Notes: a model not told the origin generated them from the sequence alone. Positions 25,747-36,098 are shown, counted from the stretch's first letter. The stretch is DNA of 64,000 nucleotides from CAWAVN01 sp963825075 (GCA_963825075.1 CAWGRX010000042.1:60720-124719); one strand, 5' to 3'. Program-made: numbers and translations.

Positions 25747-28338
25747 TTATGCCAACTTCAACAGTTTCCTCGTCAACCATTCCACGGAGAGTACCGCGAC
25801 CAAGGCGTACAAAACCCAATCGCGGTCCCAGAGGGTTTGGATTCGCTGATCGACCGGGACGATTTTGTGTTTGTCTTGGAGGAGCTTGGGGAGTTCCGTC
25901 GCGGCTTCGCTGATGGGGATGTATCGCCCGCCGGTCTGCCGGGACAGGTCGGCCAGCTTGGCGACGGCCTGCTCGGTGTCCACATCTTCGAGGCCAGGGA
26001 ACACGACCTGCACGGCTTCTTCGCGGTAACTCTCGGTGCCGGGGATCGGCAGCTTGAGCGTGTACCAGCCCAGTTCCGTCGCCCGGAAATTGCCCACGTA
26101 TTCGCCCGGCCGGTTTTTGTCGCGGAACAACTGGGGTTCCGGGAACACGACTTCGCCCCGCGGGTTCATCAGTTGCACCTTGACAGAATCGTATTCGGTC
26201 GGCTGGAAGGTGGCGTCCAAGACTTCCGCTTCCACCCGCACGTTGGTGCCCAGCTTGACCTCTTTCTCGACGGCGAGGCTCACAGGACTTCGGCCTTTGC
26301 TGCGGCGGCCTTCGCCGACTTCGCGGATGAGCTTGGTCCACAGCCGTTCGTGGTAGGTGTTGGAGATCGCCCGCAGCCGCCAGGTCTCCCCGCTGCCCAG
26401 GTACAACGTTTTCCCCGAACCGTACATTTGCTCGGCGATCAAGATCGGCGTGCCGCTGCCATCGGCCATGCGGGTGTCGGGGAAGGTGGCGTACACTGTG
26501 GCCCCGGACTTCGCTCCCGTCGTGGGATAACAGCGATAAAAACCCTCGAACTCCTCGTCCCAGAAATCGCGGTTTTCTGAAGGCTTGTCGGTGACTTGCA
26601 GAAAGCTGGCCGCGTAGCCGGCATCGGTCATTTTGACGTGCCAGGCCTGGTCGGAATCGTTGTCCAACTGCAAATCGAAAAACGAACTCGCGCTTAAGAA
26701 CACGGGATACAGCGTGTGCACGGGTTCCAGGCTGTCGCCTGCATCGCCGGCGGCGGCGAGGTCGGGCGTGTAAACGTCGCCCGCCACGAAAATGCAGCCG
26801 CCGGAAAACTCGCTGACCCACCGCTTGAGTAGCGGGATCGCATCGGGCTGGAGGTCGTTAAGCGATTTCCAATCGGGATCGAAGAACACGATGACATCGT
26901 AGCCTTTGGTGTCGTCGTTGGCGTCGGCGGAGCCGTTGAGTTCCTCCATCGTCGCCGGGAACTCGCTCACCAGTTCAACGTTTTGGCTGACGGATTCGAA
27001 CGTGGCCGGGTCCACGGTTTGCAGAAACGCCCGCCCGCGGAACGAAGGATTGCGGGAGACGATGTTCGTCAAGAAGCGGTAATCCCGCATCGGGCCGCCG
27101 GCGACCATCAGCACGCGGGTTTTCTGATCGCTGATGGCGACGTTGGCGCTTTTGACGTTGTCGTCCTGTTTGAGTTCCGCGACCGGATCGAGCAGATTGG
27201 CTTCGACCGTGTAGCGGAGGTTGGCCGTTTCGTCGAAAGCCTGCTCGAAGGAAACTTTTTCCGCCACGCCGTCCTTGCCGAGCGTGATCGTTTTGCGGGC
27301 GACTTCGCGGGGCGTGGAAAGCGAGCCGCCTTCGTCGTATTGGGCCTTGAGGATGACTTCGACTTCCTTGCCCTCCAGGTTCTGCCCCTGCAATCGCGTG
27401 ATGATTTCGAACTTGTCCTTGGTGTGCACCTGCGTGGGGGCTTCCAGGTTGGCGATGCGGAGGTTCGGCTGCGGTTTCGTGCTGCCCACGCCGACGGTGT
27501 AGATCTTCAGGTTCGCCCCCTTTCGGCCGCCGGCGTCTTTGGCGGCTTGGATGATGCTTTCATAACCGGGACCGGCGTTCAATCCGCCGTCGGTGACGAC
27601 CACAATCCCCGACACCGTGTCGCCCCGGACCTTCCGCATCAGTTCCAACATCGATTCGCCCAACCGGGTGACCTGGTCGGTTGGCTTGAGCGCGTCTTTC
27701 CAGTATGCCACGGATTCGTGATCGACTTTTTTCTCGTCCGTCGCCGGTTTGTTGGATTGCTTTTGATTGGCTTCTTCGGCGAGTTTCTTCTGAATGATGG
27801 GATCGTTCTGGGCCTGGAGATCCGGCCGGCCGGGTTCGAGGTGCTGCCCGAAAGTATAAAACTTGACCTGGTGCGTCTCGCTGAGCTTTTTGAGCAAGTC
27901 GGTGTCGGCCATCAATTTCGCCATCGCATCCGCGCGGGAAACCTCCGCACCGGGCGGCAGCGTGCCGGCGTCGGTGCGGTCCTCAGCCGGAAATCGCGAG
28001 GACAGCGACTTGTCCAACACGATCGCCACCTGCGACGGCCGATAGACGGTTTCCTGGCTGCGGATGTGGGGATTCAAGAAAATCACCGCCAGCCCCGCCA
28101 CGACCGCCAGCCGCAAGAGCGTCAGCCAGCCCCGCCAAAACCAGTGCATCGAGCGGGTATCGCGGACGTACATCCAGATGATGTAAGCCGCCAGCGCCAC
28201 CCCGACCACCACCAAGAGCAGCCATTGCTCGAAGGTCTTGGGCAGATCGTATTGGAACTTCTCCGTGGTCGTGCCGGTTTCCTCGGCGGCCCACACCAGG
28301 AGAGGGGAACTTTGCAGTTGACTGAGCACAGACGTCAT
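25747..28338 (-). CDS. vWA-domain membrane protein with glutamine-amidotransferase-like region
   Basis: 863 residues. Two N-terminal membrane helices (about 38-58 and 70-90), then a von Willebrand A domain with the metal-ion motif D109-K-S111-L-S113 in VAIVLDKSLSSRF and the sheet strand VSGIVVVTDGGLNAG. The middle and C-terminal parts have beta-sandwich segments (about 300-420) and a class I amidotransferase-like fold (YDVIVFFDPDWKSLNDLQPD, GGCIFVAGDVYTPDL). The polypeptide ends with a last membrane helix (DWVLYALVAVLSVEWLTRKL). Its start overlaps the BatA-like stop by 4 bp (ATGA), so the two are translationally coupled. Probable role: membrane partner of the MoxR ATPase. Confidence 0.82.
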   Translation of the reverse strand: MTSVLSQLQSSPLLVWAAEETGTTTEKFQYDLPKTFEQWLLLVVVGVALAAYIIWMYVRDTRSMHWFWRGWLTLLRLAVVAGLAVIFLNPHIRSQETVYRPSQVAIVLDKSLSSRFPAEDRTDAGTLPPGAEVSRADAMAKLMADTDLLKKLSETHQVKFYTFGQHLEPGRPDLQAQNDPIIQKKLAEEANQKQSNKPATDEKKVDHESVAYWKDALKPTDQVTRLGESMLELMRKVRGDTVSGIVVVTDGGLNAGPGYESIIQAAKDAGGRKGANLKIYTVGVGSTKPQPNLRIANLEAPTQVHTKDKFEIITRLQGQNLEGKEVEVILKAQYDEGGSLSTPREVARKTITLGKDGVAEKVSFEQAFDETANLRYTVEANLLDPVAELKQDDNVKSANVAISDQKTRVLMVAGGPMRDYRFLTNIVSRNPSFRGRAFLQTVDPATFESVSQNVELVSEFPATMEELNGSADANDDTKGYDVIVFFDPDWKSLNDLQPDAIPLLKRWVSEFSGGCIFVAGDVYTPDLAAAGDAGDSLEPVHTLYPVFLSASSFFDLQLDNDSDQAWHVKMTDAGYAASFLQVTDKPSENRDFWDEEFEGFYRCYPTTGAKSGATVYATFPDTRMADGSGTPILIAEQMYGSGKTLYLGSGETWRLRAISNTYHERLWTKLIREVGEGRRSKGRSPVSLAVEKEVKLGTNVRVEAEVLDATFQPTEYDSVKVQLMNPRGEVVFPEPQLFRDKNRPGEYVGNFRATELGWYTLKLPIPGTESYREEAVQVVFPGLEDVDTEQAVAKLADLSRQTGGRYIPISEAATELPKLLQDKHKIVPVDQRIQTLWDRDWVLYALVAVLSVEWLTRKLLKLA

Positions 28339-30748
28339 GCGGCGGCTTCCGCGGTTTCGGGGTGATAGCTGAGCCGATAGGCCATCGCCTGCTCGGCAAT
28401 CAACAAGAATAACAGGATATACATCAAGTAGTTGCGGACTTCCTGTCCGGGATCGACGCCCGCTTCGATATAGCTCGTGTCGCCGAATTCCCGGATCGCC
28501 ACGCGGGCTTCGGGCTGGAGATGCTCCCGAATCTCCTCGTCGGTGGCGGGCTTCATGCTGCCTTCTTCGGGAGCCACATTGTAGGCAAACTCCCCTTTGT
28601 CGGGCAGCCCCTCGATCAGCGGGCGGACTTTGTAACCGTAGATCCCCGCGATGTCCGTGTCCTTATATTGGCCGTACAAATACGCGGTGTTCGTGGGCTT
28701 TTCCTCGAGCAGATCCCCATCGGCCGTTTTGTTTTCCTTGGGAGCCGCTTCGTCCGGAGATGTGGTATTCGCGGTCTCGGCGGTTTTGGTTTTTTCACCG
28801 TCTGGTTTCTGTTCCGCCTCGACTTCCCGGCGTTCCATCGTGTGGGACCTTGCGCCTTCCGATCCGGGCAGGATCCATTCCATCTCCGGATCGTAATCGA
28901 GGGCGGGCAGTTCCAGTTCGATCGGCTCGCCGATCTCCCGGCGCGCTTTTCCTCGTCCGGCTTGGCGACGTATTTTTGAAGCTCCTGAACGAGCGGCAAA
29001 AACACGAGCGTCTTTTCCAGGTTATTCCAGGGCGGGCCGGCGGAGGTCAGGAAGGTCATCACCCGCCCCTTGCCGAAGCGTTGATCGAACGCAATCGGTG
29101 CGCCACCTCGGGTGTAGCCCACGGTGGTCACGCCGTCTTTTCGTACCGCATCGTCTTTGACCCACTGCTTCACCACGGGCATGTAACCGGTCAGAGTGAC
29201 GCCGGCGATCAGCGGGCTATCCTTGCCGAAGGTGTCTTTGAAAATCGGATGGGACGTGAAGCTCAAGTCCGGAGCGTTCTGGGTCGGGTCGCGTTCCAAC
29301 TCGGCGTGGGTGTCCTCCAGCATCACGGGGAACAGCGATTCCTCCAACCGCACCAACTGGTTGTCTTTGTTGAGTTCCAGCTTGGAGAGGACTTTGTTGT
29401 AGTGGGCCACCTTGATGTTCTCGCCCAAAAACCACACCAATCCCCCGCCGCCGCGGACGTAGGCTTCCAACTGCGGCAAAGCGTCCAAGGGAATTTCGGG
29501 AACATTCAGCATGTAGATCGAGCGAAACCGCGAGAGGGCTTCCCGCCGCAGAAAGTCCGGCTGCACCACGACCGAGGAGATCCCCGTGATGTTATCTTCT
29601 TTATTCGGGACGAGGGCGTTCTGCGTGGCTCTTACGTCGCCGCCCCCCAAGTCGCCGGTGACGATCAGCACGTTGTTGGCAAGCGGAATATCCAGCGACA
29701 AATACCGCTCGTTGTCCGATTTGAGGGAATCATCCTCCAACTGGATCTGCACGCGGTGCAGACCTTCGGTATTGAACGTCAAATCCTGGATTTGGATGTT
29801 TTCCTGACCGCCTTCGATCTTGGGGAACGAGACGCTCAAGGGCAGCTTCTCGCCATCCACGACCACCGTGGCCCGGACGTTCTCGACGACCTGATCGCCG
29901 AAGTTCGTCACGCCGATCTTTAATCGCACCGGCACGCCGACCGCCGCGGCATGCAGGTCCCCGTCCAAGGTCGTCAGCCCCAGATTCGGGAGGTGCATAT
30001 TCCGGTCGATCGCCCGGATCAGGTTGATGGAGATGTTGTCGTCGCTCAAGGTGGACATGACTTCGCCCAGAGCTTCCTTGCCTTGCCAGTCCTCCGCGCG
30101 AAAATCGGAGAGCACGTGCAGGTACTTAATCACCGCCCGGTCTTTCCGCAAATGCTGCCCGGCGATTTCCAGCCCGGCTTGCAAATCGGGCCGGCGGTAG
30201 GAGGGCTTCAGGTTTTCCAGCTTGTCCTCCAGGTCCCGGAGCAGTTCATCGTCCACGTCTTTCTCGGCGATGAAGAAATCGTTGGGCTTGGAGAGGAGCA
30301 CCATCGAAAACTTCTGCGTCTGCGGGCGTTTGGCCCCTTCGCGGACCAGTTTGCGAATGACTTTCTTGGCTTCTTCAAAAGCGGTCGTATCGCCCCAGCG
30401 GTTCCACATCGAGGCGGAATCGTCCAGGACGACCAGATGATGGGCTTTGCCTTCGCCGCCGAACACCGTCAATCGCGGATCCAAAATCAAGCGGGCCAAC
30501 AGCGCCAAAATCGCAAGCACAATCAAAATCCGCAGGAGCAGCAGCAAAAGCTGTTCGAGCAACAGTCGCCGGCGGTTCCGCTGCTGGGCTTGAAGCAAAA
30601 ACTCCATCGCCGCAAACCGCACCTTGCGAAACCGCATGCGGTTGATGAGATGGATGATGATCGGCGAAGCCACCAGCGTGCTGCCCACGGCAAACATCAG
30701 CGGGTGCATGAAGAACGGCGACAAAGCGCTGACGAGAGATGTAAACAT
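28335..30748 (-). CDS. BatA-like vWA membrane protein (one frameshift)
   Basis: About 804 residues. The N-terminal BatA domain has two helices and the Arg-rich RMRFRKVRFAAMEFLLQAQQ (about 37-56). The vWA domain follows with D109-x-S111-x-S113 in VVLDDSASMW. Beta-sandwich and amidotransferase-like segments make up the middle (LVWFLGENIKVAHYNKVL), and a final helix lies near the C-terminus (YLMYILLFLLIAEQAMAY). A single missing base near 28950 (in AAGCGCGCCGGG) splits the gene. Beyond it the true frame continues REIGEPIELELPALDYDPEM. It lies directly downstream of DUF58 and MoxR and overlaps the next vWA gene by 4 bp. Confidence 0.8.
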
Positions 30749-30785
30749 GAACTCGAAAGGTCAAGGGTTATTTGGAAGTGAGGAT

Positions 30786-30845
30786 AGAGGATGGAAGTTA
30801 GAGGTTAGAGACTGGCGAAAATCAAACCTCTATCTTCCATCCTCT
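30786..30845. repeat. Family D hairpin inside the MoxR operon
   Basis: AGAGGATGGAAGTTAGAGGT pairs with ACCTCTATCTTCCATCCTCT across a loop of about 17 nt, a near-perfect 20-bp stem. It fills the 146-bp gap between DUF58 and the BatA-like gene. It lacks a T run, so it may shape mRNA stability more than termination. Confidence 0.65.
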
Positions 30846-30894
30846 GCCTCATAGTTATGGACCGCCGATTTCGTTATGGATTGTCGATCGCGAG

Positions 30895-31810
30895 TTAGTT
30901 CCGCACGGTCTGCCGCATGCCCAGGCGGTGGTTCATGTAGTGGGCGAGGGCGGCGTCGAGGTATTCGCTGGTGCGGATCGTCTGATAGTCGATCAGATTC
31001 TTCGCACAGTGGGTTTTCAGGCCTTCGAGGAATTCCTTGACGGCGTCTTGATAGCCCTGCCGAAGCGCGGGGATCGCAGACCAGATCGCCCATCTCTTCC
31101 ATACCCAAAAACTTCGTCGTGCCCGCGTAGTTGAAGTCCAACTCCTCGTCGTCCATCACGTGGAACAGCATCACGTCGTGCCCGCGATGCCTAAGCAGCT
31201 TCAGCCCTTTGAACAAAGGCTCCCGGGGCACGAACAAGTCGGAAATCAGAACCACCATCCCCTTCTGACTTTTTTCCTCGGCCACGTACTTCAAAACGTC
31301 GTACATGTCCGTTTTCTTTTCGGGGTTTTCCGAATCGAGGGCGGCTAAGAGCGCGAACAAATGGTTCTGCCGGCTACGGGGCGGGACGACTTTGCGGATG
31401 CCCTCGTCGAACGCCACCAGGCTCACCGCGTCTTGCTGTTTGAGCAGCAGATACGCGAGCGCCGCGGCGATCGTGCAGCCGTACTCGTATTTGTTCATGC
31501 CCTTTTTGGAAGAGCCGAACATCATCGACTCGCTGAGGTCCACCACCAGCGTGGTTCGCAGGTTGGTGTCCTCTTCGAACAGTTTGAGGTAGTACTTGTC
31601 GGTCTTGGACCAGACTTTCCAATCGATGCGGCGGACATCATCACCGGGGGTGTATTCGCGGTGCTGCACGAACTCCACCGACTGCCCAAAATAGGGGCTG
31701 CGGTGAATCCCGGTGATAAACCCTTCCACGATGTGGCGGGCGCGGACTTCCAACCGCCCGATGCGGGAAAGTTCCTCAGGCCGCAAAAATCTTCTGTAGT
31801 CTTGGGTCAC
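30895..31810 (-). CDS. DUF58 domain protein (one frameshift)
   Basis: About 304 residues. The DUF58 signature VEFVQHREYTPGDDVRRIDW sits at about 45-64, followed by the vWA-like core with DLSESMMFGSSKKG and KGMVVLISDLFVPREPL. An extra C in a CCCC run near 31075 shifts the frame. Removing it restores ALRQGYQDAVKEFLEGLKTH to LGMRQTVRN and a stop at 30895. The start overlaps the MoxR 3' end by 35 bp. DUF58 proteins pair with MoxR ATPases; the molecular job is unknown, and a role in assembling or modifying membrane complexes is the usual proposal. Confidence 0.85.
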
Positions 31811-32837
31811 GGGTCAGTTCGCCTTCTTTGGAGGGAGTTTCTTTAAGGAGCCGTTCCACAACGCGGTCCGGAGTGATGCCTTCGCTCTCGGCGGCGAAGT
31901 TGGCGACGATGCGGTGCCTCATCACCGGCGGCGCAAGTTCCGCAATGTCCTGCGTCGAGACATGCCCGCGTCCGTTCAACAGCGCCCGCGCCTTGCCGCC
32001 CAGAAGCAGATATTGCACCGCCCGCGGTCCCGCGCCCCAACTCAGCCATTCGTTCACAAAGTCAGGCGCACCCGGACGATTCACCCGCGTCTGCCGGACC
32101 AGAGCCAACGCGTATTCGACGACATGATCCGTCACAGGCACCTGGCGGACCAGCTTTTGCAGTTCCAAAATTTCCTCGGCATCCAGCACCGGTTGAATGT
32201 CATCGACTTGGATCGTCGTGGTCTGCTTGGCGATCTGCTTTTCTTCCTCGAAGCTCGGATAATCGACCATCACCTTAAACATGAAGCGGTCCTGCTGGGC
32301 TTCGGGGAGGGCGTAAGTCCCTTCCTGCTCGATTGGGTTTTGCGTGGCAAGTACGAAAAACGGATCGGCCAGAATGTGCCGGTTCTGCCCCACGCTGACC
32401 TGCCGTTCCTGCATGGCTTCCAAGAGCGCGGCCTGGGTCTTGGGCGGGGTGCGGTTGATTTCATCCGCCAGAATCACGTTGTGGAACAGCGGCCCTTGAA
32501 TAAAGCGAAATTCCCGCTGCCCTGTGTCGCGATTTTCCTGCAAAACGTCCGTCCCCGTGATGTCGGCGGGCATCAAATCCGGCGTGAACTGAATCCGGGC
32601 GAACGTCATTGACAAGCACCGCGAGAGCGTGCTGATCATCAGCGTCTTCGCCAAGCCCGGCACGCCTTCCAACAGGCAATGCCCCCGGCTAAACAGGGCA
32701 ATCAGCAATTGGTCCACCACGTGGCTTTGCCCGACAATCACCTTGGACATCTGCTCGCGAATTTGCGTGTAGGCTGTGTTGAGGCGGGCAATGGACTCTT
32801 GGACGGCTTGGGAATCCAACGGAGCTTGGTCTGTCAT
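31776..32837 (-). CDS. MoxR-family AAA+ ATPase
   Basis: 353 residues from the ATG at 32837 (MTDQAPLDSQAVQESIARLN). The upstream open frame is longer but not family-like. Walker A GVPGLAKT is at 58-65, Walker B VILADEINRT at 121-130, with sensor 1 in FFVLATQNPIEQEGTY and the C-terminal lid with WGAGPRAVQYLLLGGKARAL. All ATPase motifs are intact. MoxR proteins act as chaperone-like ATPases working with vWA proteins. This one heads the long minus-strand cluster and its coding end overlaps DUF58. The ~230-bp region upstream should hold the operon promoter; no convincing consensus was seen. Confidence 0.93.
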   Translation of the reverse strand: MTDQAPLDSQAVQESIARLNTAYTQIREQMSKVIVGQSHVVDQLLIALFSRGHCLLEGVPGLAKTLMISTLSRCLSMTFARIQFTPDLMPADITGTDVLQENRDTGQREFRFIQGPLFHNVILADEINRTPPKTQAALLEAMQERQVSVGQNRHILADPFFVLATQNPIEQEGTYALPEAQQDRFMFKVMVDYPSFEEEKQIAKQTTTIQVDDIQPVLDAEEILELQKLVRQVPVTDHVVEYALALVRQTRVNRPGAPDFVNEWLSWGAGPRAVQYLLLGGKARALLNGRGHVSTQDIAELAPPVMRHRIVANFAAESEGITPDRVVERLLKETPSKEGELTRDPRLQKIFAA

Positions 32838-33067
32838 AAGAAGCGTTTTCCTAAAAGAATGAGTGCCGGTTTTGGGCTGGTAACTGGTCTCACGGGAAAA
32901 AATTGCCGGTTTCTCCATTCGAGCACATCGGGTGCCGACTTGCAATTCGGCCGCCCAAAACCCCGCGCGGAATTTTCCCACCCAGGACGGACGAACCACC
33001 GGCAGAATCCTCACCAAGATTTCATGGAAAAACGCTCCCCCTCCATCTAACCTGACTTATTTTCCTT

Positions 33068-34198
33068 TCATGTCTCCAGGGTTATGGTGAGGGTATTCGG
33101 GGGCAGTGGGCATTGATTTTGAGCGGCGTCCAAAAACGCATCCAATTGCTGAGAAAGAGCTTCCGTCATTCCCGGCTCTTGGGACGAAACATCGTGCCAG
33201 TCCCAAATATCGTCCGGCTTTATAAACAAACGAGTATTTGTTGATACAGAGTTTTCCGGTTCCTGAAGGCGGACCAGGTGGAATTCCGCGGTGCGAATCG
33301 CGTCCCAAGTCCCATGGCAGCCGTAAGTTACGTATTCCCGCCGTGCCGGGAGATTTTCTTCCCGAAAAATGGGTAAAAAACTGAAATTCTCCCTCTCCGT
33401 TTGCGCATTGGGTGCCAGGAATTCCAGCAAAGTGGCCGCTAGATCGAGCGATTGGGTGAAAACCCGCCGCCGTTCGCCGCCTTCCGACCCCGACAGAAAC
33501 GCCAACAGCGGCAGATGCACCGATTCCTCGCCCCATTCCGCCCCGGATGATGACGCCCCTGCCCGCTCTCCCAGCGGCAACCCGCGAGCCGACGTAAACA
33601 CAAATAGCACCTGCTGCGTTTCCGCCAGCCGGCGAACCTGCTCCCAAAGCGGTTCGAGGAGACGATCAATGCCCTCCACCGCCGAGGTCGCCTGTTCCCG
33701 AACGTCCGCCCAATCCTCGGCCGACCGATCGGTGGTATCGGATTCATTCGGAATCGGCCACGCCGAGCCGCCGGCTTTCAGCCACAGCAACCGGGGCGAC
33801 TCCTCCGCATCGGCCCACTCTCGCAACACCTCGCCGCCTTGGTGAACGAGTTCGGCGAACGAATCCACCACCGTAAATTGAGCCTCGGCGGGCAGCGGAA
33901 CCTTTGGCGATGGGTCTTTATCTCTCAGCCAGCGGCTCTCCACCCCGGCTTGTTTGAGCAAACTCGGTAGCGAAGGCATTCGCTCAGGTCCCGGCGACCC
34001 CGCGCGGGGAAAATGATAACACCCGCTCCACCAGGCGTGCCCCGCCGGTTGGGGAGAAAAATCCTCCCCGAAGTGCTGATCGAATACCTGTCCCGCCGCC
34101 GCGATGCGGTTAAAGCAAGGCGTCTCGACTATTGGGTTCCCATAACACCCCAACAGCCTCAGCGGAAACTGATCGAACGACAAAACAACAGCAAGCAT
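33068..34198 (-). CDS. Sulfatase-fold protein lacking the formylglycine motif
   Basis: 376 residues. The N-terminus resembles sulfatases (VLSFDQFPLRLLGCYGNP, then TPCFNRIAAAGQVFD). Where active enzymes have C/S-x-P-x-R, this one has EDFSPQPAGHAWWSG, so there is no modifiable Cys or Ser in the proper context. The later metal site, normally SDHGxxLGEHG, reads FTSARGLPLGERAGA and lacks Asp and His. No signal peptide is apparent. It is probably not a sulfatase; a binding or other alkaline-phosphatase-superfamily role is possible. It lies 21 bp downstream of the HEAT/CXXCH gene on the same strand, so the two may be one unit. Confidence 0.65.
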   Translation of the reverse strand: MLAVVLSFDQFPLRLLGCYGNPIVETPCFNRIAAAGQVFDQHFGEDFSPQPAGHAWWSGCYHFPRAGSPGPERMPSLPSLLKQAGVESRWLRDKDPSPKVPLPAEAQFTVVDSFAELVHQGGEVLREWADAEESPRLLWLKAGGSAWPIPNESDTTDRSAEDWADVREQATSAVEGIDRLLEPLWEQVRRLAETQQVLFVFTSARGLPLGERAGASSSGAEWGEESVHLPLLAFLSGSEGGERRRVFTQSLDLAATLLEFLAPNAQTERENFSFLPIFREENLPARREYVTYGCHGTWDAIRTAEFHLVRLQEPENSVSTNTRLFIKPDDIWDWHDVSSQEPGMTEALSQQLDAFLDAAQNQCPLPPNTLTITLET

Positions 34199-34219
34199 CC
34201 GCGTAGGGTAGCAACGTTG

Positions 34220-35734
34220 CTACTTGTGGGCGAGCCGGTCAAGGGCGTATTTAACCGCTTTGCGGTATTCCGCGCTGTCCCATTGGGCGAGTTGTTTTTT
34301 CGCGTCTTTTTCGCTGAGGGGTTTGGTGCGCACAAAATAATCGAAGCGCTGCTGTTCCGGCCAGACTTTGTGATTCGGGACATCGTGCGTCACCGAAAAA
34401 TCCTGCCTCAGATACGTCACATCGGCCCGCACATAATATCCGGTGGCAGCCCGGTAGTATTCCAACTGCAACGGCTGGGACGGGTCGGGAACCAACCCGC
34501 GAATCAGGTCGTCCCCTTTTAAGGACGGGGCGTGGCAGAGAAAGCAGTTTCGCAGATGATTGACCCTCGCCAGTTCGCGCACGGCCCAGGTGCCGTCGCC
34601 CCGCTGAAACGGCGCGGCCGGGTCCGCTTTCGCCAAAAGCCCCTGGAGCTTGGGAACGGCGGAATGAATCTTAAGTTCCGCCAAAGCCTCGGCCGCATGC
34701 TTGGCGGCCGGCCGCCAGGGATGCTCAAAGCCTTTCAGAAGCTCCGGCTCGACCTCGAGCATCGACCGCGTGGAGAGCGCCGCAATGGATCGGCTCCGCA
34801 CGTCGGGCGAAACGTCAAACACAGCCCGCTTCACCAGCGCCTCGGTCGCCCTTGGCGTTTTGATCCCCTCCAGAATGGCCACGTATTCCAGCCGAACTTT
34901 CTCCGTGCCGGCTTGCAGAATCTGCACGAGCGAAGGCACGTCGGCCGCGTTCCAAGCCTTCTGATTGAGTTGCTCCAGGATCAAGCTTTCGCTGGATTGG
35001 GGAAACAACTTAAACGCCAGAAACGCGGTGGAATGCTCCCGCAGGGTTTCGGCTGCATCGAATTTCAGCCGGACCGAATCCTTGATTTCGAGCGGTAATC
35101 CCTCGAGATCGGGACGCTTTAAATGCCACGTCGCCAAGGGGTGCTTCAGGCTGGAATCGTGTTCGTATCGGGACTTGGCGAAAGACAACGGCGGCAGGAT
35201 GCGGTAGGTCATCGTCATCCCTTCGGGAGTAATCACTCCCTGGTTGAAAGACCGCTGTGGATCGCCGCTCGCAATCGCCGAAGCCAGGGCCGCCATCGTT
35301 TGCTGCCGGTTTTTGAAGGCGATCTGCCGCTGCTGCCGGAGCGCGGGATCCAAACTTTTGGTGACCCAGGCAAAAGACCGGGCAATTTTCGCCTGGGGCC
35401 GATACAGATCAATTTCCACCGCCTGCTTCTGGAGCGAGTCGAGCAGTTTTTGTTCCTCGGCTGAAAGCGGCTGGGCCTTTTGCGGCGCAAACGGCTGGGC
35501 AAAGAACTGGAACTTGCCGGGGCCAAAGCCTTGCTGCATCGTCATCGACTGGTTGAAGACGCCGGCCCCTGCCTGGTTCGGTTTCCCAAATGGTTTCTTC
35601 GCCGGCGGTTGTTGCGCTTCGACGGGTTTACCCCCAACGAACGGGATCAGTCCAAACACAGAACACAAAATCGCAAAAATGCCTGCGCAATTCCGGACGG
35701 AGTTCCGCCGCGACCGAGAGGGGTTGTCGAACAT
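34220..35734 (-). CDS. Exported HEAT-repeat protein with a c-type heme motif
   Basis: About 504 residues from the ATG at 35734, chosen because GGAG lies upstream and a hydrophobic signal-like segment follows (NCAGIFAILCSVFGLIPFVG). The central part (about 220-385) has HEAT-type helical repeats such as TPRATEALVKRAVFDVSPDV and HPWRPAAKHAAEALAELK. At about residues 396-400 there is a CFLCH (CXXCH) motif for covalent heme c, inside RVNHLRNCFLCHAPSLKGDD. Only one CXXCH is seen and the distal Met is not obvious. It is likely a periplasmic electron-transfer or heme protein. Similar HEAT-cytochrome fusions are frequent in planctomycetes. Confidence 0.72.
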   Translation of the reverse strand: MFDNPSRSRRNSVRNCAGIFAILCSVFGLIPFVGGKPVEAQQPPAKKPFGKPNQAGAGVFNQSMTMQQGFGPGKFQFFAQPFAPQKAQPLSAEEQKLLDSLQKQAVEIDLYRPQAKIARSFAWVTKSLDPALRQQRQIAFKNRQQTMAALASAIASGDPQRSFNQGVITPEGMTMTYRILPPLSFAKSRYEHDSSLKHPLATWHLKRPDLEGLPLEIKDSVRLKFDAAETLREHSTAFLAFKLFPQSSESLILEQLNQKAWNAADVPSLVQILQAGTEKVRLEYVAILEGIKTPRATEALVKRAVFDVSPDVRSRSIAALSTRSMLEVEPELLKGFEHPWRPAAKHAAEALAELKIHSAVPKLQGLLAKADPAAPFQRGDGTWAVRELARVNHLRNCFLCHAPSLKGDDLIRGLVPDPSQPLQLEYYRAATGYYVRADVTYLRQDFSVTHDVPNHKVWPEQQRFDYFVRTKPLSEKDAKKQLAQWDSAEYRKAVKYALDRLAHK

Positions 35735-36098
35735 GGGAGAGTCTCCGTTGAAAAAATCCCCACCGCCTCCATTAGACGAACCGAGCACCAGCAAAACAAC
35801 CCCGGATCGGGAATTCCGCAGGGCGGCACCGGCGATTAGGAATCCGGGTCTTCGCCCGTGAGGATCCACCGCCACATGGCAATCATGAATCGGCTAAACG
35901 TGTACTTTTCGGCGTCCCGTCAACTGTTCATGGCTCTTATCCCGTTCCGGGTTGACATCAATATGTCATCGCTTTTCGCCCCGAAGGGTCAGCAATATAA
36001 AAGGAAAGAAGTCTCATCAACCTGGAATCAGAATAGAGCCTTGTTCATTATACCGAGAGGAAGGGCCGGGTGGGTGGACCGTTGACTTCCCAAAAACT
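35735..36098. other. Gene-free gap with no recognised element
   Basis: This 364-bp stretch between the HEAT/heme gene and the LarA-like gene has short frames on the plus strand without family likeness. No palindromic repeat, tRNA or terminator was recognised here. It should contain the HEAT gene's promoter. Confidence 0.5.
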
